Assembly: GCF_900496995.4 (NCBI RefSeq)
Contig: NC_044020.1
Span: 14,340,001-14,404,000, forward strand
DNA: 64,000 nt
Direction of reading: 5' to 3'
DNA from: Aquila chrysaetos chrysaetos
Taxonomy: Eukaryota; Chordata; Aves; Accipitriformes; Accipitridae
This document shows, piece after piece, positions 35,469 to 48,985 of the stretch. The notes beneath the pieces are model-generated. The model had not been told where the DNA came from and searched no databases. It was given only the letters and a program-made list of their open reading frames with translations. Positions within the stretch are counted from its first letter, which is position 1; each line of letters opens with the position of its first letter. A program made the position numbers and the translations under genes.

Positions 35469-38400
35469 ATGGGACAAAGGAGTGGACGTCAAGAAAGAAG
35501 CAAGAAACTAGAGCTGGCACTAAGCGAGACTATGAAGGCAGAAGCAGAAGTACAAAATAATAAAGAGGAAGACGAAGAACCAAAGGCCAAAGACCAGAGG
35601 CTAACATCAGTCTTTGGTGTGGCAGACTTAAAAAATGGTAATAATGTTTTGCCTATTCTTCACTCTCATATTTTCTGTTTCTATACCTGCTGTTCCATTC
35701 TCTGTCCTTAGGCTTCATTTTCTCCTATTCTTTACCTCTTCCCTGAGGAACATACATATGATTCTCATTTTGCCCTGCCAAGTAACCGCTTTGGGTTTTC
35801 GGGAAGGGATTACATGGTGATCTCGGAGCTTTTTCCCATTTTAAGTCCTCAAATTGACCACTGCAGCTGAAAAGGTCTAGATGCTGATCCTGTCTCTTTC
35901 TAAATACAACCAGCATTGCCTCTAGATTTGCTAAACCATGGACTAGGCCCTAGTTATTCTGCTGCATCACTAGATTGGCCTCTCAAAAGCTGTCATCAGT
36001 ATTTCAGGTGTACATACTGTTCTATCCCAGCTATAGCCCACCCTTACCACCAACTGTATGCATTTCAGGGTTGTTCTGAGTTTCCGTTCCATGTCCTCTC
36101 TTCCTACAGTGATGACTTCAGAAGAAAACCTTCTAATTTCTGACCATGGTTACTTATACTGCTTTGGGGCACAGAATATGTCATCTTTTTAGATGCAGTG
36201 TGAACAGCTGTGACTTGCTTTTTCCACTTCTCTCAGGCTAGTTCCTTTCTTTGAAACTGAGACAAAGAATACCAGAGGTAGGCTGAAGGGGAAACTTGAA
36301 GCCTGTGTGATGGACAACTAGTATGTGGTCCCACATGTAGCTCTTCGTTTTGTTATTAGTCATGGCTGTGTAAAAGGCTGAATAAAAATCCTCATACAGG
36401 CAGCCTTTGACTTCTGTTTTTTTTTAATTTTATGTTTAGGTGTGCTATGAGAGGACTAAAAATAGAGGAACTGGGAGACATCTGAGTATCATAATCCAGG
36501 CTTACTTGGATTTTTCCTGTCAGTTGCCAAACAAAAATAAACATTATCTGCTTGAGCAACATAAGGATAGATTGAACACTCTCAGGTCTGACCAAGATGC
36601 TGGGCCTACACAGTGAATGGCTGAATATGTGCAAGAGGAGTTTGCCACTTTCAAATAATTTTAACTTTCTTTCTTTGTACCTATCTCCAGGCCTCACTTC
36701 CTCTTTTTCTCTGCCTACAGAAGCTATTGGACTGTACAACGTTGGACTGAGTTGCTGTCTGAACTCTCTGCTCCAAGTGTTCCTCATGAATATACACTTC
36801 ACAGGGATACTTCGAAGGTACCACCTGTTTGAACTATCTGAGATACTTCCATTGTTGGTCTGTGGTGTCCTTTCCTTTTTTTATACGGGATGTACATTTG
36901 AAGGCTTGGATCATCAAGGTGCTAGCAAAGTGCCTTCAGCTCACTCAGCAAGGTCTCTGCCTTGTTGTGTCTGTCAAATACAGACTAGGGCCTGCAAAGG
37001 TAGAAGTTGTAGTGTTCTGACTTGTTAGCCATCTGTGATTCATGTGCCATTTGCACACCAGTAAGCTGCAGTCTTGAACTGAGTCTTTATGACTTGTATC
37101 TTTCTTTTCCATAACAGGATATGATTTTATTCCAGGTATACTCATAGGCTGTTATAACTAAAGGACGTGTTGTGTCTAACCGTATCCACTATGAATTTTG
37201 TAACTTTAAGCATGTAAACTTAAACATATTGTGATTCATAGCTTCTGGCCCCTGATTGCCCTGGCTAACACCTGATAGAGAAGAGTAAGTGTTGTTGCAG
37301 ATAGCAAATACACAGTGTTATTTTGTTTTGCTTGACTGTGGTCTCTACTTGTTCGTGAGGAGGATTTGGACTTCTACCTTCCTACCAACTGCGCTAATAA
37401 CTGGTTTGATTTGTTTTCAGTTTATTCAGTTCACTGCAGCTTTAACCATGTAAGTGGATCATTCCTATTCAGTCCTCCTTTCTCCAAATTTCTTACACAC
37501 TTACCAGTGTGCAGAGGGGGAAGAAGACAAGTTACAGACATGCAGAGATGAGAAGTGTCATAAATGGGCAAAGCTAAATAATGTGGACAGTAGGTTACCA
37601 TTGTTATTTGAAGAAAGACTTAGAAAAACCTGTGGACTGCAATAAATTTAGGGAGGATAAAGAGCTTTCCAGTTGGCATATAGTTGAAATACAAGCATTA
37701 CGATATATATGCCCATGAAATTTTGAGGGTATGTTGAGAATGAAGGCATAAACAGGTGGGAGGCAAGAATAGCTCTGAAACTAGCTGTAACTAATGTTGT
37801 TTCTAGAGCCCAGAAAGCCCTTCAGGTCCTGCTCGGTTTGCCCCTTATTGAGGAACAGGTTGTCATGGTTTAATCCCAGCCTGCAACTAAACATCACACA
37901 GCCCCTCACTCACCTCCCTCACAGTGGGATGGGGGAGAGAATCAGAAGGGTAAAAGTGAGAAAACTTATGGGCCGAGATAAAGACAGTTTAATAGGTAAA
38001 GCAAAAGCTGCGCACACAAGCAAAGCAAAACAAGGAATTCATTCCCCACTTCCCATGGGCAGGCAGGTGTTCAGTCATCTCCAGCAAAGCAGGGCTCCAT
38101 CATGTGTAACGGTGACTTGGGAAGACAAATGCCATAACTCCAAACGTCCCCCCCTTCCTCCTTCTTCCCCCAGCTTTATATGGTGAGCGTGATATCATAT
38201 GGCCTGGAATATCCCTGTGGTGGGTTGACCCTGGCTGGATGTCAGGTGCCCATCAGAGCCACTCTATCACTCCCCTCCGCAGCTGGACAGGGGAGAGAAA
38301 ATATAACAAAAGGCTTGTGGGTCAAGATACGGACAGGGAGAGATCACTCAATCAGTTACTGTCATGGGCAAAACAGACTCGACTTAGGGAAAATTAACTT

Positions 38401-41400
38401 AATTTATTGCCAATCAAACCAGAGTAGAGTAATGAGAAATAAAACCAAATCTTAAAACACCTTCCCCCCACCCCTCCCTTCTTCCTGGGCACAGCTTCAC
38501 TCACGAATTCTCTACCTAGGCTCCCCAGTGGCACAGGAGGACAGGGAATGGGGGTTATGGTCAGTTCATCACACATTGTCTCTGCCGCTCCTTCCTCCTC
38601 AAGGGCAGGACTCCTCACACTCTTCCTCTGCTCCACCGTGGGGTCCCTCCCACAGGAGACAGTCCTCCACGAACTTCTCCAATGTGGGTCCTTCCCACGG
38701 GCTGCAGTTCTTCATGAACTGCTCCAGCGTGGGTCCCTTCCATGGCATGCAGTCCCTCAGGAGCACACTACTCCAGCGTGGGTCCCCTGTGGGGTCACAA
38801 GTCCTGCCAGAAAACCTGCTCTGTGGGCTCCTATCTCCACAAATCCGCAGGTCCTGCCAGGACCTTGCTCCAGCGTGCGCTTCCCACAGGGTCACAGCCT
38901 CCTTCAGGTACCCACCTGCTCTGGCGTGGGGTCCTCCCCGGGCTGCAGGTGGACATCTGCTCCCCCGTGGACCTCCCTGGGCTGCAGGGGGACAGCCTGC
39001 CTCACCATGGTCTTCCCCACAGGCTGCAGGGGAATCTCTGCTCTGGCGCCTGGAGCACCTCCTCCCCCTCCTTCTTCACTGACCTGGGAGTCTGCAGGGT
39101 TGCCTGTCTTACATGTTCTCGCTCCTCTTTCCAGCTGCAGTTTCTGTGCCGCAGCAACTTCCCCCCCCCCCCCCCTTCTTAAATCTGTTATCACAGAGGC
39201 ACTACTACTGTCACTGATGGGCTTGGGCCTGGCCTTGGCCAGCAGCGGGTCCATCTTGGAGCCGGCTGGCTTTGGCTCTGTCAGACAGAGGGGAAGCTTC
39301 TAGCAGCTTCTCACAGAAGCCGCCCCTGTAGCCCCCCTGCTACCAAGACCTTGCCACACAAACTGAATACAATCCCTTGGGTCAGCTGGGGTCAGCTGTC
39401 CCAGCTGTGTCCCCTCCCAAATTCTTGTGTACCCCCAGCCTACTCCCTGGTGGGGTGGGGTGAGAAGCAGAAAAGGCCTTGACTCTGTGTAAGCACTGCT
39501 CAGCAGTAAGTAAAACACCTCTCCATTATCAACACTGTTTTCAGCACAAATCCAAAACATAGCCCCATACTAGCTACTATGAAGAAAATTAACTCTATCC
39601 CAGCCAAAACCAGCACACAGGCCAAGTTAAAATTGTGGCCTTTTACTTTAAAACTGTCAGCCTGCTCTGTGGGATGAGCTAGTGCAGGTGTCTGCTTCCC
39701 CTTTTTTCCTTCTTTTGCTGAAAACTTGTCCATTCTGCTTCCTCTTGGGTTGCTATCTGTGCTATCCACCTCTGCTCCTTCAGGTGTGACGTCTAATATT
39801 TCTCCATTGTACTGCTTGATTACCATTCGTGTTGCTCCTTCTCTTAATAGGATCACAGTGCCACCACATGCTGCAGAGAAGAGGAGGAATGTCCCATACC
39901 AAATGCTCCTGCTGTTGGAGGAGATGCAGTGCGGCAAGCAGAAAGCTGTTTCTCCCACAGCCCTTGCTTGCTGTCTTTCAGTATACAGAGTGAAATGTAA
40001 GCAGCGCCGCGTCATCCCCACCTCTATCTGCAGACCAAGGATGTTAATTATCAAGCACTAACAAGCAGTGCAGACTCTGACATCTCATTTAGAGATTCAG
40101 AAATGTGAGGAGTTAGGTACATGATGATGTAGCGCTCTTTATAGCTGCCTCCCAGTTGTGAGTGAGATGCTGTGTTTTACTTGTGAAGAGAGAGGAAAAA
40201 AGCCCCTGCTGGATATCCTTACTGATGTCCAAAGGGTGGGAACACTATCAGACTGCTAGAAGACTCAGCTGCTGATACTGGCCAGAGGGCAAGGGCTGTG
40301 CAGGGCAAAGGGAAGACAGCTTATAGCTTGATTTGTCTTGCTATACTGACATGATAATAGTGAAACAGCTGCTGTTTCTTATTAGAAGGAAAGGATCATG
40401 TGGAAAAGATACTGAGTTCACCCAGATCCCCAAGGATAGAAACTATATCCTTCCTGTTCCTTGTTATAAGGGCAAAGAGAAGAATTTGCTGGCTTAACCT
40501 CCCCCCCACCCCGGGAAGGGTCCCAAAGGAGAGAGATTGTTAAATGCACGAGTTCCCGGTGACAATGGGATGCTGAGGGTCTGTTTATGTGTACAAATAC
40601 ACATGGTATATCCAAATGCTCTTATCTTTATCATATAAAAGCCAAAACAGGACAGCACTGAATGGGACAGATGGTAGCCAGCCCAGACCTATATTAAGGA
40701 GCAACATGAGATAACCCGAATATTTCTGTTTGCATTATTTTTCCCCCTGAGACTTAATGGCTCTGCATTCTGCCTTCTCTCTTCCAAATAAAGAGAGATG
40801 TTCAAAGAGAGTTTGTAAAGCTTGGCAGCTTCCCACCTTGCCTTTCTGCTTTAAAATTCAGGTGTGGTTCATGAAGTCCTGTATCCCAGCGATTGGTGCT
40901 TTACCTGGATTACAGATGTGCTATTATACATAAGGAAAGGTATATTTTCTGAGCTTCATTTAGTCAGGGATGTCTGTAATCTTACTAGAACCCAGCTGAA
41001 GTCAGTACCTGCAGACTTGCAGGGAAGTTGAAAACACTTCCACCTCAGGTTGTTGGATTATTCCACAAAATTTGTTTCACATATAATCAAACATAGAGGT
41101 AGTCCAGAAATATCAAGATTTTGCTAAACTATGTGTAGTTTTTGCCCAGTTCCTAAGTCTGGAGTTCATCACAGGCTGAAAGCATCAGTTCTTCATAGTC
41201 AAGGATGTGGATTCTCCCTGCCGCCCCTCCCCCCCCAAATTGAATCATAGAATCATTTAGGTTGGAAAAGACCTCCAAGATCATCAAGTCCAACCATCAT
41301 CCATGCCCATTAAACCATATTCTGGAGTACCTTGTCTACACGCTTTTTGAATACCTCCAGGGATGGTGACTCAACCACTTCCCTGGGCAGCCTATTCCAA

Positions 41401-44400
41401 TGTCTGACAACCCTCTCAGTAAGGAAATTTTTCCTAATATCCAACCTAAATCTCCCTTGCCGCAACTTGAGGCCATTTCGTCTCATCCTATTACCAGCCA
41501 CCTGACAGAAGAGACTAGCACCCACCTCACTACAACCCCCCTTCAGGTAGTTGTGGAGAGTGATAAGGTCTCCCCTCAGCCTCCTTTTCTCCAGAAAAAT
41601 TCAAATTCAATCTTGAAGCAATTCTCTGCTGAGCCATTCTAAGCAAGCTGTGCATTGAGCTGTATCCCACCATCTTAGGTTTTTTAATGTCCCAGTTTAG
41701 CTGGAGTGGAAAGCCAAAGCGTAATGTTATTGCATCATCCTTGGCTTCCTGTGCTGAAGCTGTGTGCTTTTTCCCTGGGTAGGGGTCAAGGGGTTTATAC
41801 CATTCTGTGTATGAGACGTATGGATAGACCTCCCTGTCATTTTTATCTCAGGACTCAATAGTGTTATAGCCTTAGTGAGGGGATGGGGGAGACAAGTCTG
41901 TGCAGCAACAAAGATGAAAAAGAGAACAGAATCTTCCTTGTATTGTTTCTAATAAGGACTCAAATAAATGCAACCCTTAACTCAATGAGACATCTGAGCC
42001 CTATCATCCCGTAGGTATTTAGTATACTCTTGGCCCTGCATCCGGTGACAAGGACATGGCTTTTGCACTGGGTTGTACAATGGGGCACTCAAGCCCTCCC
42101 ATCTTTTCCCACTGCCTGCTCAGGTCACACAGAGACATTGCAGCTTGTCTCCAGTCTAAGCTCTGTTCCTGGCAGGGAGCGGCAAGGGAACAAGAGGCTG
42201 GATCTAATGGGAGACAATAAAGTCCCTTTGCTGTCTGTGCTTGGTGCTGTTCATAATACTGATTGAGGTTGTGTTTTCTGTTTGTCCAGTGTTTGTGCAG
42301 CATGATGCTGCCCAGCTCTTTCTGACTCTCTGGAACTTGATAAAGAGGCAGATGAAAAAGCCACAGCTGGTAAGGATGGTCACTGAAATGAACACCAGGT
42401 CCTTTGGCCCTTGTCATGTGTGGTTTACTCTGTTTCTTGAAGAAGAATCCTGTTCATTGACGATTGTCCTAAATGAAATTCTTAAAACTATACCCTATTT
42501 GGATCTTTCCTCACATCTTTCAAATGGGAGAGGGAATCTTGGTTTCATAGGCTTCAACATTTTGAATCACAGTTAACTTTTGTTTATCTTATTCTTAGGG
42601 CATGCCAGGGTCTCTGTTCTAATGGGAAAGCTGATTAATAACAAAAAGATTGATCTTTTTGCAACACTGAATTTAGTTATCTTGCATTTCTTTTTTTCCC
42701 AAATTTCTGTAAGCATTTATTGGTGTGTCTTGGCACAGCTCCTCCGTTCTTTGAATGTGCATTTCATTATGATTAGTCACTGTTAGTATGTTATGTATAT
42801 GACAGTTTCTCCCAGGGGAGCTGTGTAAGGTAAGAGAAAAGTGACTCATCCTCAACCCACTGTCATAGTTTTATTTGTACTGAAGAAAGGCTCCTATTGC
42901 TGGTCCAAACAAAACAGTAAAATTCTGCATCAAAGCAGACATTTAACTGCCTGGTCTTGTTATAGGCTATGTCTTTCCCATCTGCTAGGGAATGAGGGGA
43001 AGGAGTTGTTCTCCTTTAAATGGTGGGAGGTGCCCTGTCCACATAAGTCAATGTCAGATCTGGGTTCAAGCCTTAAAGCAGTAACATTGCATGAAGTAAC
43101 GTGTCCACGTGGGCTTTCCCACCCACAGAGGGAAATACCTCAGCTGTGTTCTTCATAAACCTTTTTTTGGCCTTTTTTTACCCCTCCAGGTTGAAGAGCT
43201 GAATGATTTGTACACTATCTGTGTACAGGAGCACCTGGCCTGTCAGAAATGCTCTTCTGAATCAAAGAGGAACAGCAGCATGTTAACCCTTCCACTGCCA
43301 GTGTTGGATTCCAGTTCTCACGTGCTGAAGACTCTGGTAAGTTCGGTGGCAGCACTGTTTCCTTAGGAAGAAGATTCCCCTCTGTTCACTGTGGGAGGCT
43401 TCTCCTTGCAGCACTGGTGTCTCCTGGGACTCATCTAGAATCTCTGCAGGGTGTCTGGGACTTTGAGGTGATCTTTTCTCATTCACATTTCTTCTTTGTT
43501 TTGAGGGGTTCTAAACTTCTCAAAAAAATTTTTGATTTGGGGAATGGAAAATAAAGTCCTTGAATCGCCTTTCTAAAAGAAATGTTGACTAAATACTCTG
43601 TAAGACTCAAACTCATACTACACAGTGATGTGTACCTGTGAGATCTTAGATACAACAGTGAGGTGCTGTAGATAACTTGTAATCCCTGGCCAGACACACT
43701 ACATTTGCCCAGTGCAGTGTTCTTTTACTGTTAAATCAGTACTGCTGTTTGATATCCAGGTACAGAAATGATGGTGGCTATGTAGGTGCTGCCAGGAATA
43801 GAAAGCAGATTTTTCGGGTGACAGGGGACCATTGGACCTTACTTATTCTCTGACCACTTTATACTGTTTTGTCCTAAAGGAACCTCTTTCAAAACCTCTA
43901 AGGCTTTGAAGTAGGTATAAAAGACATTTATGCATCAACACCTTTTTTGTGGAAAATGTGGTACTCTATTTTTTTTCAACTAATGTAATCACAGCAGCAG
44001 GTAGGAAAAATGGGGTACCTTTTTCTAGGCTGCTAGGCAATATTTTGTCCTTTGAATAAAACATGCCTTCTCTAGCTTTGCTGTTTGCTTGTACCCTGTG
44101 AAACAAAGTAGAAACAGAAATCCAGCCTGAAGGAATTCAGTTGAAAGAAATACCCTCTGTCTTCTTAGGAGGACTGTCTGCAATGCTTTTTCCATCCAGA
44201 AGAGCTGACTGACCACAACATGTGTTTCTGTGAACAGTGTGGAAGGAAAACACCTTTTCTGCAGGTAATCGGAGAATTATTTCCCCATGTCTCTTACTCC
44301 CTTTAGGACTGGAAAGGGTGGGGAAAGGACTCAGCCATATCAGTTTAAGAGGAGATCAACAGCTCAAAGATTTGTCAGCACAGCAATGTCAACATCTTTC

Positions 44401-47400
44401 CTGTAGGAATCTTCCCTACTGTAGATGTAGCTGTAGCAACAAAAGAATGCTTTCATGGGTTTTAATGTAAGTCACCAAGGGATGTAGCATTTCTGTACCA
44501 GCAGAAAAGCTTCTGTTGGTTTATGCTGAGTTTCCACTGTGGCGCTTTACATTGCTGCGTAGTTCCAGGGGTAGACAAGAATATTTTACTGGACGTGTGC
44601 ATATACATAAGAGTAGGATACTGTAGGGTGATTCCGTTTCTTCCCTGCTCTCCACTGGACTCCCCATTTTTTTACAGTATTGGTGTCTGCCAGCCAATGA
44701 ATTAGCTGTTTCATGGAGAGACAAGTGCATTGAAGAGAGAGGTGTGTGAAGGAGACTGCCTCAGCTGAAGGCTTGGAGGGGACTTCCCACAACTTTTTCA
44801 CCATCGGGCCACCTCCGAGGCCACAATGCATCCATTTGTCTTGGTGGGAATCATAGCAGCAGCAGTAATATCAACTAAGGCAGTGCTGAAAGAAATGAGC
44901 TGTCAGCTTGGCATCCTTCACAGCGGTCTAGTGGCCACATGTCACCAGGAAATAGGCTTGCCTTTCCTCACCTACCTAGTGCTACCAACCTAGGGTTAGG
45001 AAAGCAGATGAGAAACAAAGCAGCCCTTGAGACACCCAAGGCTGGGTGCTGATCATGCTGAAGTTCAGAAACTTGGTTATCACAGCTCTGTTACATGTAT
45101 GTGTCTCGTGTGCAGATGAGATAAAAAGGTTTGGCATCTGCTGTCTGGTGGAATTTGCAATCATTCACTGTAGCACTGACTGTTCTCCATGCTACATTCA
45201 TGGGGTGGCAATGGCTGTTTCCACCCCACCTCCCCAGGGTTTGTTCCTTAGTTTTCAATTGCAGTATTTATTGCTTTACAGAGCATGAAGCTAGTCCATC
45301 TGCCGCAGACTCTGACCATACACCTAAAGCGCTTCTGCTTCGAAAAATCAGCGGACATTCACAAGCTTAGCCACTATCTGCCTTTCCCACAAGACCTTGA
45401 TTTCAATGCAGTCTTGACAGAAAATCAGTGCCAAGCAGATGACAATGAAAAGGTGAGATACTCCTAATGCCCTGTTTAAAAAGGGCAGATTCTCTTCTCC
45501 CCTTTGCTCAAGTCTCATAAAAACTTAAGAGATCACACCAGTACTTGCCTCAGTTCAAAGCACCTGTCTTAAAAATGTATGTCTCAGGCTTTATCTGTGC
45601 CTGGTGTTGTCTCACATCCCATGGTTTTAACTGGTTCAGGAATTATTCAACTTTCTGTGCTCAGATTAAATCACCAAATGCACTATAACTGGAGCTTTCT
45701 GCCATAAGGACAAAAACCAGGCTTTACCAAAAAAAACCCCAACCCTTTTTTTTCTGAGAGTGTTTAGCATAACTTTTTCCTTCCGTTTCTAAATATACTA
45801 AAGAAAAGATGAAAACACAGTTCCTTTGGGTGACCAAATCCAGACATTGTAAACAGTGTCTTAGAGGCAACTTCTGTCCTGTGGTTCAGTCTCCAGGGCA
45901 AGATGGCCTCAGTGAGCAGGATACCTACTGCTTTGCAGAGGTCACCAGTCCAAGACAGAGGAACTCCATTCTTGGCAGTTTCCCATGCAGTGTTGTTTGC
46001 CAGAGTTGAGGTTAGCAGGGGGACAACAGCTTTGCCAAGCAGCTGAGAGTGATCTGCCACACTGTGGATCTGTTCCCCTTACTGAGAAATAACAAGGGAA
46101 AGTGTGGCAACAGCAAAACCTCACTGGTGCAGTGTTGGCTGCAGTGTAACCCCTTTGCTGCCCCTTTGCTGTCTTACTGCCTTTTTCACATTCCTGTGAT
46201 CTCCAGGGAGGCTGCTAGCCCATAGCTGGCAGGCAAAACTCTGAGGGTAAGAGCGAAAAAGGCAGGATCCTCAAGGCCAATCTAATCTTTCTCCTCTTTC
46301 CTTATGAAACGCACATTCTTGCTGTCCTGGCTGCTGCTTCTGTTCAGCCAATGGCAAATGAGAATTGCTGCACTGAAAGTTACTCTTTGTGGCTCTTCAC
46401 AGGCTGCCTGGAAGTATGAGCTTTTTGCTGTTGTTGCTCATTCAGGATCAACTAGTTGTGGACACTACTGTGCCTATATTCGAAGTCTCACAGAATGTAA
46501 ATGGTATTGCTTCAACGATTCTGAGGTTTGCCAGGTGAGGAGACAAATCCACATTTCTTTTGTAGCTTCCTGGACACTCCTCCAGAATCTCATTCAGTCT
46601 GACTGACTGCTGATGAAAGAGAACCAGGAAAGAAAACTGAAGCTGCAGAGCTTTGTGCACCTCATTCCTCTGCTACAGCATACTCTGAGCTCAGGGCAAA
46701 GCGGCTCTAGGTTCTGTACCAAACAAGGCCTCAAGTTCTGGTTTGCAATTTGCAGAAGCAGCCATTCACTCTATACCCTACTTCATGTACTCTAGATCCG
46801 TTTAATGTATGTATTCAGAAGAGGCAAAGGAACTGTTTTTCCTCAAGGGTAAAAGTAATAAACTGATTTATTAAAAGGTGTTTAGTTCCTGCAAGTACCA
46901 CTTCTACCACTCTTAGGAGAATTGCTGTGCTGGTATCACAATATGTCCATCTCTTAAGAGTTTTTACCAGCCTTTTCTTGTGTGTTTTTCTTCTCTAGGT
47001 ATCGTGGGATGATGTTAAATGCACCTATGGACATTCCAACCTCCACTGGTAAGCAAACACATCAGTTTTACCTAATGCTGCTCTGGGGTTTGGAATGAGG
47101 GTAGCAAAGAGAGAGAAGACAAATGGTTTGAACTGCATATTGCCTGGGATGTACTGGGGGTGCAGGAGAGTGGAAGAGTCATTGCTGTGTTCTGGTTACT
47201 TTGATGCGACTGTATATGACTATACCAGTATACCTGCAGGATTACTGAGTAGCCTCCAAGGGGGCTGCAGGAGTGGTCTTGTTACTTATGATTGCCACTT
47301 GGACCCTATATCCTGACTGAAGTTAGATACGTCTGTCAGGATTCCTCCATGCTTTTTGTTTTGATGCATCATAAGAAAATGAGCTATGGAGGGAGGTAAT

Positions 47401-47630
47401 CCCTCCTATAAGCTATAGTGCTGCCAGGGAGTCAGCTTTGTGTGCTGCCTCAGAAACACTGGAGAGGGCCAGTTCAGTTGACCTAAACCTCAAAAAGCTG
47501 AGCAGGAGCAAACCTGGGAGGTTACTTGCAAGCTAGATCTTCAAACATACATTTTGGTTTGCTTTTTCTTTGCTTCCACAGGGGAGAAACGGCCTATCTC
47601 TTGATTTACATGAAAAAACATCCTCAGTAG
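35469..47630 (+). CDS. USP18: Ubiquitin-specific peptidase 18, ten coding exons
   Basis: USP18 removes the ubiquitin-like ISG15 in mammals and dampens type I interferon signalling at IFNAR2. Coding exons: 35469-35637, 36721-36817, 39851-39996, 42290-42369, 43190-43336, 44169-44264, 45282-45452, 46403-46534, 46999-47048, 47582-47630. Phases agree and sum to 378 residues (human 372). The start ATG is the first in the exon; the N-terminal 56 residues are Lys/Glu-rich and poorly conserved. The Cys box reads [18 protein letters not shown], catalytic Cys at residue 68. Paired Cys motifs CQKC and CEQC match the human ones. [13 protein letters not shown], the His box CGHYCAYIR (His323) and YCFNDSEV complete the catalytic core. 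The end [14 protein letters not shown] parallels human ETAYLLVYMKMEC. The gene looks intact. Confidence 0.97.
37861..39617. mobile_element. Solo LTR, family 1, split by a second LTR
   Basis: Same LTR as at 28819-29406: it starts TGTCATGG, runs to 38215, and resumes at 39377 (after the insert and one copy of its 5-base duplication), ending near CAGCACA. Flanks CAGGT and CAGGC suggest a nearly intact 5-base target duplication. It lies in the USP18 intron between exons 36721-36817 and 39851-39996 and ends about 230 bases before the latter. There is no internal retroviral part, so it is a non-coding fossil. Confidence 0.88.
38216..39371. mobile_element. Solo LTR, family 2, nested inside family 1 LTR
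   Basis: Starts TGTGGTGGGTTGACC and ends GAATACA, flanked on both sides by ATCCC (38211-38215 and 39372-39376), a clean 5-base target duplication. The uninterrupted family 1 copy at 28819 shows the same site empty. The central part, roughly 38600-39060, is built of repeated units with words like CTCCAGCGTGGGTCC and a CACGGGCTGCAG type phrase. A C-run lies at 39161-39175. It is younger than its host LTR. Several open frames cross it; none is a gene. Confidence 0.9.
41242..41600 (-). mobile_element. CR1 LINE, 5'-truncated, in USP18 intron
   Basis: The left end TGAATCATAGAATCATTTAG is the reverse complement of the CR1 3' end. On the minus strand an open stretch at 41310-41525 encodes the C-terminus of the CR1 reverse-transcriptase protein, with [20 protein letters not shown] recognisable. 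Only the last part of the element is present, the usual result of incomplete reverse transcription. It lies between USP18 exons 39851-39996 and 42290-42369. Confidence 0.92.
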
Positions 47631-47925
47631 CCTTATCCAGGAGTATCAGAATGTCTCGGGAAGCTCTGCACTGTCCATGGAGCTCAGCACCTCTGTGCCA
47701 GCGTGGATGTGTACAAATGTTCCACAAGAAAGACGTTCTGCACTCAGTCAGCGACCTCTGCCTTCACATTTATTTATGAAAAAAGTTCAGGAGAGACTCA
47801 GCTACAAAAAGGATCTGCACCTAGAAACTTTTTCTTTCATATATTCATATATTTTTGGTATTTATGTGATTCTGTATACTAATTTCCTCTTAAAACGTAG
47901 TAAAGTTAGTCCTTGTCTCTGCTGA
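47631..47925 (+). other. USP18: Probable short 3' UTR of USP18
   Basis: After the TAG stop there is no canonical AATAAA before the next LTR. A variant signal AGTAAA at 47899-47904 is followed by a GT-rich stretch and may end the transcript. Further candidates are ATTAAA at 49791 and AATAAA at 50171, which would read through the LTR at 48398. Confidence 0.4.
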
Positions 47926-48397
47926 CTTACCAGTTTCTTTAATGCTGATGCCTAGATTCCAGTACAGGGGAAGCATTTGGCCTGAAAGCCTGCATGATGT
48001 TCCAGCGAGGCACCTGGTATGGCTGAAGAGCTGTGATAGCCATACCTAGCCAGTAAGACTGTAAGAGCTTGAGACTTACTCTGCCCTTTTAGCACCATGT
48101 TAGATGCTGGCAAGCTGGGCAGGGGACCCCAAAAGTCTTGTGAAACAGCTGGAACAAGGACCAGAACCCTTATGGTACATGCACCAGTGATGTTTTCTCC
48201 TTAAAGCCTTCCTGAAAATTAATCACTGCAGGGGTTGAGATGTGTTTGAAAGTTGGTGTCAACATAAAGAAGTGTTTTTAAACAGGAGCTATTGTAGTAG
48301 TTCTGATTTACAAGGTGAGTTTGTGTATATTTATGCAGATGATTATTGGTTTTGCATGCTTATCAGGCATTTATATGCATTTTCTTTCCTGTATAGA

Positions 48398-48985
48398 TGT
48401 GGTGGGTTGACGCTGGCGGGAGCCCACCCAAGCCGCTCTAACACTCCCCCTCCTCAGCTGGACAGGGGGAGAGAGAGTACAATGTTGAGATAAGGACAGG
48501 GAGAGATCATTCACCAATTACTGTAATGGGCAAAACAGATTCAACTTTGGGAAAAATTAATTTAATTTATTACCAATCAAATCAGAGTAGGATAATGAAA
48601 AAAAAGCCCACCTCAATCTTAAAACACCTTCCTCTGACTCCTCCCTTCTTCCCGGGCTTAACTTTACTCCCAGTTTTCTCTGCGTCCTCCCCCACAGCAG
48701 TGCAGGGGGATGGGGCATGGGGGTTGTGGTCAGTTCATCACACGTTGTCTCTGCCGCTCCTTCCTCCTCAGTTGCTGTCTTTTTTTTTCCCCCCCTTCTT
48801 AAACCTGTTATCCCAGAGGCACTACCACCGTCACTGATGGGCTCAGCCTTGGCCAGCGGCGGGTCCATCTTGGAGCCGGCTGGCATTGGCTCTGTCGGAC
48901 ACAGGGGAAGCTTCCAGCAGCTTCTCACAGAAGCAACCCCTATAGCCCCCCTGCTACCAAAACCTTGCCATGCAAACCCAATACA
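48398..48985. mobile_element. Solo LTR, family 2, short form
   Basis: Starts TGTGGTGGGTTGACG and ends AACCCAATACA, matching both ends of the nested LTR at 38216-39371. At 588 bases it is about half as long, because the central repeated-unit region is not represented. No clear target duplication was seen. It has no internal retroviral part and lies about 770 bases after the USP18 stop. Confidence 0.88.

Noticed and set aside
38548-39303. Long open frames of up to 251 residues on both strands
   Set aside because: They lie wholly inside the nested LTR and reflect its repeated GC-rich units.
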